The notes under the pieces were generated by a model that did no database searches, was not told the origin of the DNA, and saw only the letters and a program-made list of their open reading frames with translations. A program made the position numbers and the translations under genes. Shown piece by piece: positions 37,110 through 45,882 of a stretch of DNA of 64,000 bases; positions within the stretch are counted from its first letter, which is position 1, and the number at the start of each line of letters is the position of its first letter. The stretch lies in the NCBI RefSeq assembly GCF_002179965.1, contig NZ_NGUQ01000037.1:62001-126000 (forward strand), given 5' to 3'. Origin of the DNA: Pandoraea sp. PE-S2T-3. GTDB lineage: Bacteria > Pseudomonadota > Gammaproteobacteria > Burkholderiales > Burkholderiaceae.

Positions 37110-37431
37110 GACGATTTATCCAAAGAGACTAGCGGCGTTTCGAACGGAGGTAACCGATCGCCACTCGCACACGTGGACGCCGGACTGCCTGAATTCTGGT
37201 GATGAACGCCATCGGGATAAACCGTCGACGCGTGGTCAGAGCGTCGCTGCGACGGCGACAATCGTCGCGAAGCCGTCATGAAGGTAGGTGCGGCGCCGCA
37301 TTGTCGCCGCGTGGGCGTGCTGTCGCAGCGCAGGCGACAGAGCATCGCTCGTACGGGTCTTTTTGCGGATGAGGGGCGTCGATACGATGGGGGCTCTTCT
37401 GGTGCTGCCGACGTGCACAAGTGATATCCCC
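37110..37431. other. Divergent intergenic region
   Basis: 322 bases between the MFS exporter and the epoxide hydrolase genes. It should carry both promoters. I see no gene and no clear regulator site. The open frame of the hydrolase continues upstream to 37288 but without family similarity. Confidence 0.4.
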
Positions 37432-38607
37432 ATGACGAATTTCTCGAACCCCTCGAATCTCTCGACCGACAACACGGCCATCGTGCCGTTCCGAATCGAC
37501 ATTCCCCAAGTTGAACTTGATGACCTAAAACGCCGGCTGGATGCGACGCGCCTGCCGGAGCGCGAGACCGTCGGCGACGCATCGCAAGGCGCGCAACTGA
37601 GGCAGGTCGCCGCCCTGATCGAGTACTGGCGCACCACGTATGACTGGCGCCGTCTCGAATCGCGCATCAACGCGTATCCGCAGTTCAAGACCGAGATCGA
37701 CGGACTGGGCATCCATTTCCTGCATATTCGCTCGCTGCACGAGAACGCGTTGCCGGTGGTGATGACGCACGGTTGGCCTGGCTCGATCGTTGAGTTTCTT
37801 GATGTGATCGATCCGCTGGTGAATCCGACGGCGCATGGCGGCCGTGCGGAAGATGCCTTCCACGTGGTGCTGCCGTCGATTCCGGGGTATGGCTTCAGCG
37901 ACAAGCCCACGGCGAAGGGCTGGGACCGCACGCGCATCGGTCGGGCGTGGGACGTGCTGATGAAGCGTCTGGGCTACCACGAGTACGTGGCGCAAGGCGG
38001 CGACTGGGGCAGTGTAGTGACCACCGAAATGGCACGTCTGAAGCTGGACGGCCTGCGCGCGGTGCACGTCAATCTGCCGTTTGTGGCGCCGACGCCGTTC
38101 CCCGAAAACCCGACGATTGAAGAGCAGGCGGCGATTGCACAGTGCATGCGTTTCGCCGAAGACGGCTCGTTCTATCACCACCTGCAAACCACGCGGCCGC
38201 AGACCATCGGCTATTCGCTGGCCGATTCGCCTGCGGGGCTGGCGGCGTGGATTTACGAGAAGCTCGGCGCGTGGAGCGACAGCGGTGGCGAGCCTGAAAG
38301 CGTGTTCACCTACGACCAGATGCTCGACAACATCATGATGTACTGGCTGACCAACAGCGGCGCGTCGTCGGCGCGCATGTACGCCGAGCATCCGGGGCTT
38401 ACGTTTGCCGCTGTGCCGCTTGAGATTCCGGTGGCGGTGAGCGTGTTCCCGGGTGAGATCTACACGCCGCCGCGCGCTTGGGCCGAGCGCACGTTCAGCC
38501 AGATGTACTACTGGAATCGCACCGAGCGTGGTGGCCACTTCGCCGCGTTCGAGCAACCGGCGATCTTCGTGTCGGAAGTGCGTGCCGCGTTTGCATCGAA
38601 GCGATAG
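37432..38607 (+). CDS. Epoxide hydrolase (EHN domain + alpha/beta hydrolase)
   Basis: 391 residues from the ATG at 37432 (MTNFSNPSNL). N-terminal EHN domain (VPFRIDIPQVELDDLKRRLD, LIEYWRTTYDWRRLESRINA), then the hydrolase core with HGWPGSIVEFLDVIDPL (oxyanion loop), nucleophile Asp in YVAQGGDWGSVVTTEMARL, and a C-terminal catalytic His in ERGGHFAAFEQP. Tyrosines in the cap would activate the epoxide. The family includes juvenile-hormone-type epoxide hydrolases and many bacterial detoxification enzymes. Monocistronic, ending near a large hairpin. Confidence 0.92.
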   Translation: MTNFSNPSNLSTDNTAIVPFRIDIPQVELDDLKRRLDATRLPERETVGDASQGAQLRQVAALIEYWRTTYDWRRLESRINAYPQFKTEIDGLGIHFLHIRSLHENALPVVMTHGWPGSIVEFLDVIDPLVNPTAHGGRAEDAFHVVLPSIPGYGFSDKPTAKGWDRTRIGRAWDVLMKRLGYHEYVAQGGDWGSVVTTEMARLKLDGLRAVHVNLPFVAPTPFPENPTIEEQAAIAQCMRFAEDGSFYHHLQTTRPQTIGYSLADSPAGLAAWIYEKLGAWSDSGGEPESVFTYDQMLDNIMMYWLTNSGASSARMYAEHPGLTFAAVPLEIPVAVSVFPGEIYTPPRAWAERTFSQMYYWNRTERGGHFAAFEQPAIFVSEVRAAFASKR

Positions 38608-38613
38608 CTGCGA

Positions 38614-38650
38614 GGCGGGGCGGGGCGGGGGGATTGTGCCCCGCCCCGCC
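38614..38650. terminator. Very GC-rich 12-bp hairpin between convergent genes
   Basis: GGCGGGGCGGGG (38614–38625) pairs with CCCCGCCCCGCC (38639–38650). It lies seven bases after the epoxide hydrolase stop and 27 before the DUF427 stop on the other strand. No T run on either side. Confidence 0.5.
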
Positions 38651-38676
38651 TGCGGTTTGCGTGGGCGGCCGGTCAA

Positions 38677-39090
38677 TCAGTCGCCGAGTGGTTCGCTGGT
38701 GTCGATGCTGTCGACGCGGTTGGGGTAGAACGCGACGTAACCGGCGATGGGCTTGACAGCATCGAACGGGGTTTCGTAGGTCCAGATCACGTTCTCTCCG
38801 GCTTCACCCAAATCGGCGATGGAGTAGTACGACGCGTCGCCCTTGTAGGGGCAATACGTCTGGTGATCGGTGCGGGTGAGGCGCGACATGTCGACGTCTT
38901 TGCGCGGGATGTATTGCACTGCGGGGTACGAGGCTTCGCGAAGCGTGAGGGCTTCGCGCGTGTCGGCAATGGGGCGTCCGTTGGCGCGCACGACCACGCG
39001 CGTGGTGGCGGGGGTGACGGTAATCGGATGATCGGGCGAGGGCACCAGTTGCTTGCGGGCGGGGGCTGACGGGTTGGGGCTAGTGGTCAT
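38677..39090 (-). CDS. DUF427 domain protein
   Basis: 137 residues from the ATG at 39090 (GGAG eight bases upstream). DUF427 signature: VVVRANGRPIADTREALTLR, YPAVQYIPRKDVDMSRLTRT, TYCPYKGDASYYSI and AFYPNRVDSI. Small soluble domain of unknown biochemistry, widespread in Proteobacteria and Actinobacteria; the conserved Cys-Pro-Tyr-Lys-Gly loop may bind a ligand. Single gene, convergent with the epoxide hydrolase. Confidence 0.9.
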   Translation of the reverse strand: MTTSPNPSAPARKQLVPSPDHPITVTPATTRVVVRANGRPIADTREALTLREASYPAVQYIPRKDVDMSRLTRTDHQTYCPYKGDASYYSIADLGEAGENVIWTYETPFDAVKPIAGYVAFYPNRVDSIDTSEPLGD

Positions 39091-39388
39091 TCGGGGCTCC
39101 TGACAAATCGCGAAAAATTCTGACAAAGAGACGTTGCCGCACCAGTATCCGCACGATCTTCGCGCGCATCAACCGAGGCGCGCGGCAGTCGAACCAAAAC
39201 GCAGTAATTAGTTCTGATTGTCGCGCCCGCAATGACGGTGCGTATCCCGTTGCAGGGTTTATCGCGGGGCGGGCGCGACGCATACTTTTTTCGACTGACT
39301 TGAGCGGGGCGGTGGCGATCCGCGCCGCTCCATTTTTTCCATTCATCCCTGTGCTGCGCGATCTGGCGCAGGACTCGAGACCCAAAGC

Positions 39389-40042
39389 ATGTTGAACCGG
39401 CAATCCATCTGTTCCGGCGCGTATCTGGAGAGTTTCGATTCGCTGCCGAAAGACCTTCTCTGGACGCAGGCACAAATCGATCAGTCGCTGGCCGAGGCAT
39501 TGGCGGCTCGCCCCGATGACGGCGATGTGTGGGTGTTCGCGTACGGCTCGTTGATGTGGAACCCGATTTCCGAGTTCGACGAGCGCGCGGCGGCCACGCT
39601 GGACGGCTGGCACCGCAGTTTCTGCATTCACCTGATTGCGGGACGGGCGTCACCGACGCAGCCCGGGCGCATGCTTGCGCTCGAACCGGGCGGCCACACC
39701 GAAGGCGTGGCGTTGCGCATACCGCAGGCGAAGCTCACGGAAGAGCTGCGCATTCTGTGGATTCGCGAGATGGTCACGGGGGCGTACACGCCGCGTTGGC
39801 TGCCGGTGACGCTACGTAGCGGGGCGGTGGTGCAGGCGTTGGTATTCGTCGCCAATCCGGGGCATGCGCAGTATCGCGGAGAAGTGCGCGCCGACGTTAT
39901 CGCGCCGCTGGTTGCGAGAGCGGAAGGCGTGATCGGTACTAACGCCGAGTATGTGTACAAGCTGCTCGGCGCGCTGACGGATTGCGGCATGTCGGACCCG
40001 TATATCGACGCGTTGTCGCAGGTGATCGCGCGTTACGCGTGA
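39389..40042 (+). CDS. ChaC-like gamma-glutamylcyclotransferase
   Basis: 217 residues. The binding loop WVFAYGSLMWNPISEF near residue 48 matches ChaC (VFGYGSLIWNP). LDGWHRSFCIHLIAGRASPT, EPGGHTEGVALRIP (general acid/base Glu) and ALVFVANPGHAQYRG also agree. ChaC enzymes cleave glutathione to 5-oxoproline and Cys-Gly in the cytoplasm. Single gene with 298 bases of non-coding DNA upstream in which I see no other feature. Confidence 0.9.
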   Translation: MLNRQSICSGAYLESFDSLPKDLLWTQAQIDQSLAEALAARPDDGDVWVFAYGSLMWNPISEFDERAAATLDGWHRSFCIHLIAGRASPTQPGRMLALEPGGHTEGVALRIPQAKLTEELRILWIREMVTGAYTPRWLPVTLRSGAVVQALVFVANPGHAQYRGEVRADVIAPLVARAEGVIGTNAEYVYKLLGALTDCGMSDPYIDALSQVIARYA

Positions 40043-40197
40043 GCGCGGCATGGAGGCGGACATGTGGTCGGCACGGCTGCCGAGTTCGATGCACGCCGTT
40101 CGTTGATTGTGAAATGACTATTCGCCGTAGGTGCCTTTATTCCGCTTCGCGTGGCCGCTAGATTCGACGTAACGGATCTCACGCGAAGGAGCCTGCC

Positions 40198-40413
40198 GTG
40201 AATTGTCAGGAAAGATTAACCCCGCCGCCTCCGACAAGGTTGTTGGCCCGTGCGATGAGCGAGGTATTGCACGCGGTTCATGTCGGGGGCGGTTTTTTTA
40301 TTGCCTCGGTGGTTCAGATCGCGCAGTGGGGTTATCGCAGCGTCGTGCGAGGGCGGGTGTGGTGTGAACGGTATAGCGCGCGCCGCTCGGCGTCGCGTAT
40401 TGACTTCCTCTGA
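40198..40413 (+). CDS. Possible small protein (71 aa)
   Basis: GTG start with an excellent Shine-Dalgarno (GAAGGAG six bases upstream). The product has one hydrophobic stretch, VGGGFFIASVVQIAQWG, after an amphipathic segment, and a basic C-terminus. No family recognised. It lies 28 bases upstream of the MFS-like gene on the same strand. The main support is the ribosome-binding site; it could also be a leader or the remains of a longer transporter N-terminus. Confidence 0.4.
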   Translation: MNCQERLTPPPPTRLLARAMSEVLHAVHVGGGFFIASVVQIAQWGYRSVVRGRVWCERYSARRSASRIDFL

Positions 40414-40441
40414 TCGCGCGGAGGATGCCGTGGAACAGCCC

Positions 40442-41500
40442 ATGTTGATATCGGCGGCGTTGCTCGCACCCTTGTTAGCGATGATGTCGCCGGTGCGGGT
40501 TCGGCACGGCATGTTGAGCGCGACATTGTTCCTGTTGGCGACGGCGAGTTGCGTGATCGCGGGGCGCTCACCCGCAGAGGTGCCCGGCGGCTATGCGGGC
40601 CCGACGTTTGCCATGTTGCATCCCGTGTTGCTGGCGGGCGCTTTGTCGAATGGCGCCCCGCGAGAGCAGCGTCATCCGTCGACTTGGCACGGGGTATTTC
40701 CCGCGCGCACTTCGCTGCTGGGGCTTTGGCTGGGCATGCCGATGGTGAGTTGGCTGGCGTCGATGTTCGCATCCCCGGCGCTGTTTCGTGTTGCGGCATT
40801 GCTGACGGCCGTCGCCGGCGGTTGGTTGTTGGTGCGCGATGGAGCGGCTTCCACGTCGCGCGGCGTTTCCGGCGAGGTGCGTGAGACCGATGACGTACCC
40901 GGCTCGAGGCACGTTCCATTCCCGCTGCTTGGCCCGGTACTCGCCATTGCGTTGCAGTACGCGGCCATGTTCTCGGTTTTCTCTCACGCGCACGTCTACC
41001 TCGCGTCCGGTGGCGATCTGGATGCCGCTGCGGTCGGTTTCCTGATGGTGGTGTTTGGTATCGGCGGCGTGTTCGGTGCGTTCGCGCTCGGCCGGTGGAT
41101 GACACACCTGCCGCGCACGGTGACGTGTTTGCATCCCATGGCGCTTGCTGCGTCGTTTCTGCTGCTCAATCTGTTTGCGAGGAACTCAGGTATGTCGTCA
41201 TTTGCCGTCGTATTTGTCTGGGGCGCGGTGCACACCACTGGCATGTTGCTCACGCGGCTGCTGTTGGGACGGTTGGCGCAGCGGCGCCGGGATTCGGCCG
41301 CCGCATTGCACATTACGGTCGCTGCGGGCGGGGCGCTGGTGGGTGTGGCGTTGGCCAATGGGTTGGGGCGCGCTTATGGCCCCGAGGCGTTTGTGCTGTG
41401 CGGTTCGCTGCTGAGTTTGGCGGCGTTCGTGGTGATCAGTCTGCAAATTGCCTTTGAGGCGCGAGTGCCGGTGATTGTCTCCCGATCGCGCACAGAGTGA
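40442..41500 (+). CDS. MFS-like multipass membrane protein, possibly lacking first helix
   Basis: 352 residues from the ATG at 40442, about 11 hydrophobic segments. The second half reads like an MFS C-domain (AVGFLMVVFGIGGVFGAFAL, GRWMTHLP), and PTFAMLHPVLLAGAL and LLGLWLGMPMVSWLASMFAS resemble helices of the N-domain. A usual MFS protein has 12 helices and ~400 residues, so one helix seems missing at the N-terminus; in-frame codons continue to 40280 but encode a soluble, Arg/Cys-rich stretch. It may be decayed or mis-started. Substrate unknown. Confidence 0.65.
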   Translation: MLISAALLAPLLAMMSPVRVRHGMLSATLFLLATASCVIAGRSPAEVPGGYAGPTFAMLHPVLLAGALSNGAPREQRHPSTWHGVFPARTSLLGLWLGMPMVSWLASMFASPALFRVAALLTAVAGGWLLVRDGAASTSRGVSGEVRETDDVPGSRHVPFPLLGPVLAIALQYAAMFSVFSHAHVYLASGGDLDAAAVGFLMVVFGIGGVFGAFALGRWMTHLPRTVTCLHPMALAASFLLLNLFARNSGMSSFAVVFVWGAVHTTGMLLTRLLLGRLAQRRRDSAAALHITVAAGGALVGVALANGLGRAYGPEAFVLCGSLLSLAAFVVISLQIAFEARVPVIVSRSRTE

Positions 41501-41655
41501 CGCTTTGCGTGTTGTTTATCGCCCGATGCAATCTGCCCATACTTCATCTCACTGGCGCGACGTGTGAAGCGCCTTGTTAATCCGGAAGCACTGCCAACGC
41601 CGGGAGAGCCCGGCAAGCGTTACCGGTTCAATTTCTTACTTAGTGAGTCATCGAC

Positions 41656-42297
41656 ATGAAGCTCTACATCGCCCAAGCCACCTGCTCGCTCGCCGCGCAA
41701 ACGATCGCCAACGAAATCGGCCTGACGCCTGAACTCGTCCACTTCGACGTGTTCGGCAAGTCGTCGTCGGACGGCAGTTCGTTTGCCGACGTCAATCCGT
41801 TGCTGTATGTGCCTGCGTTGGTAATGGACGACGCTGAACAGGGCGTGCTGACGGAAACCGTCATCGTGACGTCGTATCTGGCGGACAAGCATCCTGAGTT
41901 CAATCTGATTCCGGCGCGTGGGACGTGGGCCCGCGTGCGCATGGACTCGTTGCTGACGTTTGTCGCTACCGAAATTGCCCAGAAGCACATTCCGTTGATG
42001 CGCAAGCTGATGACGCCGGAAGGTATTGAATTCCATACGAACAAGCTGCTGACGGCATACGGCACGCTGGAAGACATGCTGGCCGATGGCCGCGAGTATC
42101 TGACGGGCGATACGTTCACGGTGCTCGATGCTTACGTTTGGGCCACGTTGTGGAACGAGCGTTCGGGCGTGAACATTGATCATCTGAAGAATTTTGCGGC
42201 GTTCATCGCGCGTGTTGAGGCGCGTCCGTCGGTGCAGAAGGCCTTGAAGGACGAAGCCGAAATCGTCGCTGTGCATAAGGCGAAGCTGGCGGCTTGA
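41656..42297 (+). CDS. Glutathione S-transferase
   Basis: 213 residues. Thioredoxin-like N-domain MKLYIAQATCSLAAQTIANE with Cys10 in the beta-class position, cis-Pro loop LYVPALVMDD and the following ETVIVTSYLADKHPEF, which binds the glutathione glutamyl group; all-helical C-domain with DTFTVLDAYVWATL. Beta-class bacterial GSTs have peroxidase and conjugating activity. Single gene. The next good terminator is 290 bases downstream. Confidence 0.9.
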   Translation: MKLYIAQATCSLAAQTIANEIGLTPELVHFDVFGKSSSDGSSFADVNPLLYVPALVMDDAEQGVLTETVIVTSYLADKHPEFNLIPARGTWARVRMDSLLTFVATEIAQKHIPLMRKLMTPEGIEFHTNKLLTAYGTLEDMLADGREYLTGDTFTVLDAYVWATLWNERSGVNIDHLKNFAAFIARVEARPSVQKALKDEAEIVAVHKAKLAA

Positions 42298-42743
42298 GGG
42301 AAGTGAGCCTGAGTTGAGGTTAGGCAGTTGTTGGTAGTGCCCGGGGTTCGCGCGATGGTGTTGTGACCCCGGGCGGGAAGTACGAAATTCATCGACGTTT
42401 GTCGGGTATCCCTGTCTCCCCCTGTTGCCCGCCCGGCAGGCGTTGTATGAAGTGCGTCGCGAAGTTGTCCCCCTTTGCGACGCGAACGAGCCATCGCGTG
42501 TGTTATCACCGCCGGTAGCGATGCTCATGTGGTTTGCTGCGTGATCCCCAAGGCGCGGCACACTTCTCGCAGTTGTGGTGAAAGATCCCGTTCGCACTGG
42601 CGGTAGTGCGGCGGGATTTTTCTTTTGTAGTAGGGGAGGTTGAGGGGGCCTTGATTCGACGTTGCTTGGACGTTGATTGAATGTTGATTGAGCGTGGAAA
42701 TCGACTTGCTTTGCTGATGATTGCCGACGATTTTCAGTTCGTG
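42298..42743. other. Intergenic stretch with an orphan terminator
   Basis: No protein gene is supported here. It contains a GC-rich hairpin (GCCCGGGGT at 42339–42347 with ACCCCGGGC at 42366–42374) and the strong terminator at 42585–42627. A small RNA or a long 3' UTR of the GST gene could end there. Confidence 0.4.
42585..42627 (+). terminator. Strong rho-independent terminator far from any gene end
   Basis: ATCCCG-TT-CGCAC (42585–42597) pairs with GTGCG-G-CGGGAT (42606–42617), with a small internal mismatch, and is followed by TTTTTCTTTT. It points along the plus strand, 288 bases after the GST stop codon. Confidence 0.75.
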
Positions 42744-42749
42744 TAGAAT
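42721..42749 (+). promoter_or_regulatory. Sigma-70 promoter of tRNA-Leu
   Basis: TTGCCG (42721–42726), a 17-base spacer and TAGAAT (42744–42749). Transcription would start near 42756, about 119 bases before the mature tRNA. Confidence 0.65.
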
Positions 42750-42874
42750 GCTCGCCTGCTTTGACGCATGCAGCGGGGCGACCAGTCCCCCTTTTCATGT
42801 CCGACTGGACCGCATGCCGTCGACCCGATGCCGGGATGTCGACACCTTACCGAGGTGACCGACACCCACGGGCT

Positions 42875-42961
42875 GCGAGGATGGCGAAATTGGTAGACGC
42901 ACCAGGTTTAGGTCCTGACGCCCGAAAGGGTGTAGGGGTTCGAGTCCCCTTCCTCGCACCA
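42875..42961 (+). tRNA. tRNA-Leu (anticodon TAG)
   Basis: 87 bases with the CCA encoded. The acceptor stem GCGAGGA (42875–42881) pairs with TCCTCGC (42951–42957). The D-loop has AAATTGGTAGACGC, the anticodon loop reads GTTTAGGT with TAG, a long variable arm follows as expected for a class II leucine tRNA, and the T-arm is GGGGTTCGAGTCCCC. It reads CUA and, with wobble, other CUN codons. Confidence 0.96.
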
Positions 42962-43413
42962 ACTCCCCGTTTTGGCATCGGTTTTGTAGGTCTCACTTCT
43001 TCCCTGAAATTCGCGCGAAACATCGTCTGGTGAGACCAGGCGAGGGGCTTTGTGCGAATTCCGATTGCCTCCCTTCTTCACCCAAAATCTCACCTGCTCA
43101 CGCCTAATACCGGGGCGGCCTCCCGAGGCAATCGTGTTTGGGAATGGTCACGTCGTAATCGATGCGTCTCTTGGTGACCGTGACTTTCGGGGAAGCCAGC
43201 GACTGCGGCGATGGACATCGACGGCTCGTGCCAGCCCAGCTACGGTGAGTCGACTGCGTATCGGTCCAACTAGAACAGCCCGCCCGCAGAGACGTAATGC
43301 CGGGTAATACAGGCTTACAAATTCACGTAGGTGTCGCGTCAACATTCGTCGGCGACCGGGCGTTACTACGGCAAGGCCCACTCGTTTCAACTCAACAAGG
43401 AAGAGAGATACCG
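42962..43413. other. Intergenic region with no recognised gene
   Basis: 452 bases between tRNA-Leu and the next small gene. The short frames present have no ribosome-binding site or family features. A small hairpin CTGGT-GAG-ACCAG lies just downstream of the tRNA but has no T run. Confidence 0.4.
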
Positions 43414-43674
43414 ATGAAACTCAAAACTATCCCCATGCTTTTGTGCGCGGCTTTGATGGTGAATGTTGCGTTTGCCGATGAACTTCACGACAAGGCGATG
43501 GCAGCCACGCATGATCTTCAACGCTCGATCGAGGAAATGCACGTCATCCAAATGGAACACGGCGGCGAGTTCGGCGGCCACATGGCGCGAGCAGAGCAAC
43601 TTGCGCGACAAGCCGAGCAGGAACGCGTCGCAGCGCTTGAGTACTACCGGGCACGCCATCCGGGCTGGCAGTAA
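43414..43674 (+). CDS. Small periplasmic protein of unknown function
   Basis: 86 residues. MKLKTIPMLLCAALMVNVAFA is a signal peptide with a clean AFA cleavage site, giving a mature ~65-residue helical protein (DELHDKAMAATHDLQRSIEE, ARAEQLARQAEQERVAALEY) rich in Glu, His and Met. CAAGGAAGAGAG precedes the ATG. No family recognised; His/Met content might suggest metal binding but nothing proves it. It is followed 42 bases later by a small lipoprotein gene. Confidence 0.72.
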   Translation: MKLKTIPMLLCAALMVNVAFADELHDKAMAATHDLQRSIEEMHVIQMEHGGEFGGHMARAEQLARQAEQERVAALEYYRARHPGWQ

Positions 43675-43716
43675 GTTTCGGCGCAATCCGCCGGCAACAA
43701 CGATTGGGTGGTCAAA

Positions 43717-43941
43717 ATGAAATCAAAACGGTGTTACACGTTGGTCGCGTCGCTGCTGGTGGGAGCGTCGCTGTCCGGCTGTGTCGTCGCGCCAGTTGAA
43801 CCAGCGGCAGTTGCCCCGGCCGGCGTTGTCTACGTTGCGCCGGTTGGGGTGGTGCCGGGGCCAGGTTATTCGTGGCGGTATCACCCGCACCATGGCTGGG
43901 GATGGTGGCATCCGCGCTATGGGTGGCATCGCGGCTGGTAA
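43717..43941 (+). CDS. Small lipoprotein with aromatic/His-rich C-terminus
   Basis: 74 residues from the ATG at 43717. Lipobox LSGC in LLVGASLSGCVVAP, then an Ala/Val/Pro linker and the tail WRYHPHHGWGWWHPRYGWHR. Tiny YXWXY/H-rich lipoproteins of this kind are common in Burkholderiaceae and unassigned. Probably outer-membrane attached. Likely co-transcribed with the small periplasmic protein upstream. Confidence 0.75.
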   Translation: MKSKRCYTLVASLLVGASLSGCVVAPVEPAAVAPAGVVYVAPVGVVPGPGYSWRYHPHHGWGWWHPRYGWHRGW

Positions 43942-43995
43942 CGATAGGTGATGGTGCGCGGGGACGCCCGCGCACGCGCAGGCGGATCGTGCTTC

Positions 43996-44604
43996 TCAAT
44001 GGCCGACCCGATATATGCGACCGCTGTGTACCCCTTCGACGCTACGCCGGTAGGCCATTGCGACACGTGCCGCCGGCACGCCTTCGTAGCCTGGAAAGAA
44101 CGGACCAAATCGGTTCATTGACTCAATCAGCACGGTCGGACTAACGGCATTGATGCGTATGCCTCGATGAAAATCGCACGCAGCAGCACGCACGAACCCT
44201 TCGATCCCGGCATTCGACGCGGCAGCATGGGCGCCTTGCGCAATGGGATCATCTACCGCGATGCCGGAAGTTAGCGTAATCGATCCGCCATCTCGCAGGT
44301 AATGTTGACCAATTAGCGCGACGCGTACCTGACTGAGCAACTTGTCCTGCAAGCCCTTATGGAAATTGGCCGCCGTCATCTTTTCAACCGGCGCCAGAAT
44401 GACATTGCCAGCCGCAATAATGATGGCGTCGACGGTACCGATCCGCTCGAACAATGCGCTCACGCTTTCGTCGCTAGTAATGTCAACCTGATCATCCCCT
44501 CGCGTTCGACCGACACGAATCACCTCGTGCATGTCATCTCTAGCAAGCTCATCCGCTACGGAACGACCCACGTCCCCTCCCGCTCCCACCACGACGATCT
44601 TCAT
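43996..44604 (-). CDS. Short-chain dehydrogenase-like protein without the YxxxK pair
   Basis: 202 residues from the ATG at 44604 (AAGGAG five bases upstream). Rossmann motif KIVVVGAGGDVGRSVADEL, AIIIAAGNVILAPVEKM in place of NNAG, and SITLTSGIAVDDPIAQGAHA with the catalytic Ser region. Where classical SDRs have YAASK, this reads AAASN (in GAHAAASNAGIEGFVRAA), so both Tyr and Lys are missing. A family of short SDR-like proteins shares this trait. It is divergent from a LysR gene, which would normally regulate it but is frameshifted. Confidence 0.85.
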   Translation of the reverse strand: MKIVVVGAGGDVGRSVADELARDDMHEVIRVGRTRGDDQVDITSDESVSALFERIGTVDAIIIAAGNVILAPVEKMTAANFHKGLQDKLLSQVRVALIGQHYLRDGGSITLTSGIAVDDPIAQGAHAAASNAGIEGFVRAAACDFHRGIRINAVSPTVLIESMNRFGPFFPGYEGVPAARVAMAYRRSVEGVHSGRIYRVGH

Positions 44605-44710
44605 CACCACTCCTTTTTGAATTCAGATTCGAACGTCACCATTCTTCCCTGAATCAAAAGCGCCATAAATATGCTCTAATTTCTGACACTACTAACCACC
44701 AGTTCGCAAT

Positions 44711-45633
44711 ATGGATAAGTTGCGTGCCATGGAAACCTTCGTCGCTGTCGTGGAGGAGGGGAACTTTACCGAAGCCGCCAAACGGATGGAGATATCCGCG
44801 GTCATGGTCGGTAAATACGTGCGTGACCTTGAGGAGCGTCTCGGTGCGCGCCTGCTAGAGCGCACCACGCGCCGGCAGAATCTGACCGATGCCGGCCGAG
44901 TTTTTTCGAAGATGTGAAGCGAGCGCTTGAACACATGCGTATCGCTGAAACTTCGGTTGAACGGCTTCGCGCGTCTCCGTCCGGTACGTTGCGTATCAGC
45001 GCGCCGATCACCTTTGGCGGTTGCGTCATCGCCCCATTGGCGGCGACTTTCCGTCAAAAGTATCCGCTCGTGCGCATCGAGCTGGAATTATCCAATCGCA
45101 ATGTTGATCTGATTGACGACGGTTTTGACGTCGCGATCCGCATCGGTGACTTGGGCGATGCCGACTTGATTGCAAAACCGTTGACCGCATATCGAATGGT
45201 CATTTGCGCATCGCCGGGTTATCTCGCTCAATACGGGCGTCCGCAGACACCGCAAGATCTGAGCGCACATCAGGTCCTGTCTCACTCAGTGTGGAGTCGC
45301 CACGGCGGATGGAATCTGGAGGATGACGGCAACGCGGATGCCACAACTGATTCAATGTTTACTTGCAACGATGGCAACGGCTTGCGGATGGCGGCAATCG
45401 CAGGGGCAGGCCTGTTGCTGCAACCGGAGATACTGGTCGCCTCCGATCTGGCAAGTGGAACGTTGGTGCAGGTGTTGCAAGCCTATGCGCCCCAACCTCG
45501 ACCGGTTCACATCGTATATCGGCGCGACCAGCGCCCGTTGCCGAAACTCACCCGGTTTGTGGCGTATTTGCTTGATCACATATCGGAGCGAGACACGTCC
45601 CATCGCAACACGAAGCCTCCGACGAGTGGATGA
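44711..45633 (+). pseudogene. LysR-family regulator split by a frameshift
   Basis: The HTH part is in one frame (44711–44917: MDKLRAMETFVAVVEEGNFT, RTTRRQNLTDAGRVFSKM then stop) and the effector domain in another (44914–45633: KRALEHMRIAETSVERLRAS ... DDGFDVAIRIGDLGDADLIA). At the junction is a run of six T's (44901–44906). One extra T would give GRVFFEDVKRALEHMRIAE, the normal LysR linker, so a single-base loss there split the gene. It may be a real mutation or a sequencing error. The gene is divergent from the SDR-like gene. Confidence 0.88.
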
Positions 45634-45882
45634 CGGCTCCCGGCCGGCCTCTGCGCACTGGCACAAGCTCACCGAGTGCCAACATGCCGGTTCAAAGTTA
45701 TCGATTTCTCAAAATCACACCACTCATGTGTATAGGGTCGTGGAGAACTCAGCGTATCCGGGGCGAGCGAAAAAACAGAAACAGCAGTGTTTCAACATGG
45801 ATTTTCTCTGACTCGTAGACGCTTGACGATATCCTCCATGTCTAGACGAAATTGCAGTCTTCCTGCTCATAAGGTATCGCAG

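Noticed and set aside
38614-38632. Possible G-quadruplex after the epoxide hydrolase gene
   Set aside because: Only three runs of four or more G's; the simple hairpin explains the sequence better.
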